A program made the translations under genes and the position numbers. This document shows positions 61,894-64,000 of a stretch of DNA of 64,000 nt, piece after piece (position 1 is the stretch's first letter; each line of letters starts with the position of its first letter). The DNA comes from Dyadobacter fermentans DSM 18053 (lineage in GTDB: Bacteria; Bacteroidota; Bacteroidia; Cytophagales; Spirosomataceae): assembly GCF_000023125.1 (NCBI RefSeq), contig NC_013037.1, positions 5,124,501 to 5,188,500 of the forward strand, read 5' to 3'. Below the pieces are notes generated by a model that saw only the letters and a list, made by a program, of their open reading frames with translations, was not told the DNA's origin and did not search any database.

Positions 61894-64000
61894 CCCCAGG
61901 CGTTTCGATAGTCAAAATATCGCCCGCCTGCACTTTCAGGCTGCAAATCCCCGGCAGCTCACTCGTTGAACCGTTTGAAAAAAGCAAATGCCGCCCACAA
62001 AGCCCATCCGCACCGCCTGCTAATCCATAAGGCGCATGCCGCCGATGCTGGCCGAGCAAAGTCACCTGCAACGGCGCCAGGAATTGCAGTTTCCGCACAA
62101 TACCGTCGCCGCCCCGCCAGCGTCCCGCGCCGCCCGAACCGCGCCGAATGCCGAATTCCAGCAAACGCACCGGGTATTTTCGTTCCAACGGCTCGGGGTC
62201 GGTAATGCGCGTGTTGGTCATGTGCTGGTGCACTGCCGCGCGACCGTGGAAGCCATTTCCCGCGCCCGCACCGCCGCCGATCGTTTCGTAGTAGCCGAAT
62301 TGCTCATTGCCAAACAGGAAGTTGTTCATCGTTCCCTGGCTGCAAGCGGCTAACCCGAATGCCTTCAATAATGTATCCACCAGCCGCTGGCTCACTTCCG
62401 TGTTGCCGCCTACCACGGCCGGGCATTGTGTAGGATCGTCGGAAAATTGGGGGTGGAGGAAGCTGTTTTCGGGTAGTTTGATCTCCACATCGCGCATCAG
62501 GCCATCGTTCAGCGGTATTTCTTTATCTACCAAAAGCCTCAGTACATACAAAATGGCGCTGTACAGAATGGAAATGTTGGCATTCAGGTTATTCGGGTGC
62601 ACGGGCGATGTGCCTGTGAAATCGAATACCTGTTTGTGATCGGTTATGGTAATTTTTACAGCAATCCGATGGTCGTCATCGAGCCGCTCCGACGCCTCGA
62701 AAACCTGCCCTTGCAGCGGCTGTAATGCATTCCGAAGCTGCGACACGGCCGTTTCTTTCAGCATTCCCATGTATTTTCGCACGGTTTCCAGCCCGTGGTT
62801 TTCTACCAGTTTCAGCAACTGCGCGCTGCCTTTTTTCAATGCTGACAATGCCGCGATAATGTCGGCTTCATTGGATAGGAACGACCGGGTAGGGTAGGGC
62901 CCGCCCGTAAAAAGCGTACGCAATGCATCCCATTGAAATTCACCCGCTTTCACCAGATACTGCGGCACAATCACCACGCCTTCTTCGGCAAGGCAAGTGG
63001 CGTCCGGCGGCATCGAGCCGGGTGTTTTGCCGCCCACTTCCGCATGGTGCGCGCGGTTGATCACATATCCTAGGCACGTTTCGTTATCCGCGAAAACGCC
63101 CGAAATAAGCGTAATATCAGGCAAATGCGAGCCGCCGTAACGCGGATGGTTTGTGATCACGACGTCGCCGGGGCCGATGGGAATGGCCTCACGTACGAGG
63201 CGCCCGCAAATGCCCATGCTGCCCAGGTGCACGGGAATGTGCCGCGCGTTCACGAGGAGTTCGCCGTCGGCATCGAGCAGCGCGCAGGAGAAATCGAGGC
63301 GTTCTTTCACATTCACGGAAAAGGCGGTGCGCTGCAATTGTACGCCCATTTCGTCGGCAATGGCCTTGAAACGGTTGGTGAAAAGCTGCAAAGCTACTTC
63401 TTCGCTTTGCCGGGAATTGTCCTTTTCAACGACTTCGGTGCGCCAGGCAATGGCGTCCTGATCGCGCTGGATAACCAGTTTCCAGCCTTTGGGTAAATAG
63501 GTGGTGGAAGTGTTATTTAAAAGAATGGCAGGACCGTCGAGCTGATCGCCGGTTTGCAGGCTGTCCCATTCGAACACCGGCGTCACGGAATGGGTTAGAT
63601 CGGGTGAAAATGGGGTGCTATGTGCCTTCGCAGCCGATTCTGGGCCATTTTGAATAGGTGAAACCGGTTCAATGCGCAGGCTCCTTTCCTGCACTTTCAA
63701 CTTGATACTTTCGAGCTCCACCACCGCATTGGCAGGAAAATAACCAAATTGTGCCAGGTAGGTTTCTTCAAATGCACGCAGCGTCTTTTCACCCTCATAA
63801 GGTAGTTCAATCGCATTTTCCTGACCTGCGAAGCGGAGGTACACATAACAGAATGCTGTTTCGAAGGCGGTAATGCCTTGTGCTGTCAAAATCGCTGCCG
63901 CTTGTTTTTCCAAAGTGTCCCGCCACTCATTCACATCGGCCGCTGTCTCTTTCCAGGGGCGCAGGATTTGCCTGGAAACAATGGTGCTGATCAACGCTTC
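61874..64000 (-). CDS. 5-oxoprolinase/hydantoinase, HyuA C-terminus fused to HyuB; N-terminus outside window
   Basis: About 708 residues are visible; the frame is open to the right edge (the codons before a TTG at 63994 are still sense). The first 170 residues are the HyuA C-terminal region ([22 protein letters not shown]). From about residue 195 on it is HyuB ([64 protein letters not shown]). The fused layout matches ATP-dependent 5-oxoprolinases of about 1250 residues, which open 5-oxoproline to glutamate; hydantoinase activity is also possible. The Nramp-like transporter gene overlaps its end. Confidence 0.9.
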   Translation of the reverse strand, partial: EALISTIVSRQILRPWKETAADVNEWRDTLEKQAAAILTAQGITAFETAFCYVYLRFAGQENAIELPYEGEKTLRAFEETYLAQFGYFPANAVVELESIKLKVQERSLRIEPVSPIQNGPESAAKAHSTPFSPDLTHSVTPVFEWDSLQTGDQLDGPAILLNNTSTTYLPKGWKLVIQRDQDAIAWRTEVVEKDNSRQSEEVALQLFTNRFKAIADEMGVQLQRTAFSVNVKERLDFSCALLDADGELLVNARHIPVHLGSMGICGRLVREAIPIGPGDVVITNHPRYGGSHLPDITLISGVFADNETCLGYVINRAHHAEVGGKTPGSMPPDATCLAEEGVVIVPQYLVKAGEFQWDALRTLFTGGPYPTRSFLSNEADIIAALSALKKGSAQLLKLVENHGLETVRKYMGMLKETAVSQLRNALQPLQGQVFEASERLDDDHRIAVKITITDHKQVFDFTGTSPVHPNNLNANISILYSAILYVLRLLVDKEIPLNDGLMRDVEIKLPENSFLHPQFSDDPTQCPAVVGGNTEVSQRLVDTLLKAFGLAACSQGTMNNFLFGNEQFGYYETIGGGAGAGNGFHGRAAVHQHMTNTRITDPEPLERKYPVRLLEFGIRRGSGGAGRWRGGDGIVRKLQFLAPLQVTLLGQHRRHAPYGLAGGADGLCGRHLLFSNGSTSELPGICSLKVQAGDILTIETPGGGGYGA

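Overview
The window reads as chromosome of a Bacteroidota bacterium of the Cytophagales, most like a Dyadobacter/Spirosomataceae species. The evidence is moderate GC, near absence of Shine-Dalgarno sequences, many -7 boxes of the type TAnnTTTG, two SusC/SusD pairs, type IX secretion genes (porU, porV) with C-terminal sorting domains on exported proteins, a GGGP synthase, and DUF4290, PspC/GIN and PadR genes. No rRNA, tRNA, CRISPR array, insertion sequence or prophage was found.

Layout. 1-7.0 kb (minus strand): a truncated GT-C-type membrane glycosyltransferase, a D-2-hydroxyacid dehydrogenase, a decayed DUF4143 ATPase fragment, an M1 peptidase, a HupE-like membrane protein and an M14 carboxypeptidase. 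7.0-12.4 kb (plus): a histidine operon hisH-hisA-hisF-hisIE behind a putative His-rich leader peptide and terminator, then small membrane proteins, a GGGP synthase and a small lipoprotein. 12.4-19.0 kb (plus): a SprT-like protein, porU and porV, and an M16 protein lacking its zinc motif. 19.0-27.4 kb: photolyase, a DUF1080 protein, and a minus-strand cluster folA / second C25 peptidase / DUF4290 / murA, whose MurA carries Asp in place of the catalytic Cys. 27.4-36.1 kb (plus): PadR with a PspC-GIN envelope-stress-type module and a stand-alone GIN protein, an outer-membrane protein, a thioesterase, RidA, gltX and an AIM24 protein. 36.1-49.7 kb (minus): a T9SS-sorted SASA esterase, two SusC/SusD pairs and a Gfo/Idh/MocA oxidoreductase. 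A perfect LacI-type palindrome lies between the two SusCD units.

50.1-57.1 kb (plus) holds what looks like a complete trans-4-hydroxy-L-proline catabolic set: DapA-family deaminase, alpha-ketoglutarate semialdehyde dehydrogenase, 4-hydroxyproline epimerase, FAD-dependent D-hydroxyproline dehydrogenase and an APC permease. The genes are separated by an imperfect long dyad and by arrays of a degenerate 7-bp repeat (GCCGAnn) that form long inverted repeats around the epimerase gene.

57.1-64 kb (minus): an ArsR/AHSA1 pair with two clear operator dyads around a consensus promoter, a toxin-antitoxin-like pair of unfamiliar composition, a GH30 glycosidase, and an Nramp-related protein without the metal-binding motif, translationally coupled to a fused 5-oxoprolinase/hydantoinase that runs off the right end. 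The items most worth following up are the his leader, the oxoprolinase/Nramp-like pair, the TA-like pair, the MurA substitution and the repeat arrays. All functional calls rest on motif recognition by eye; no database search was run.
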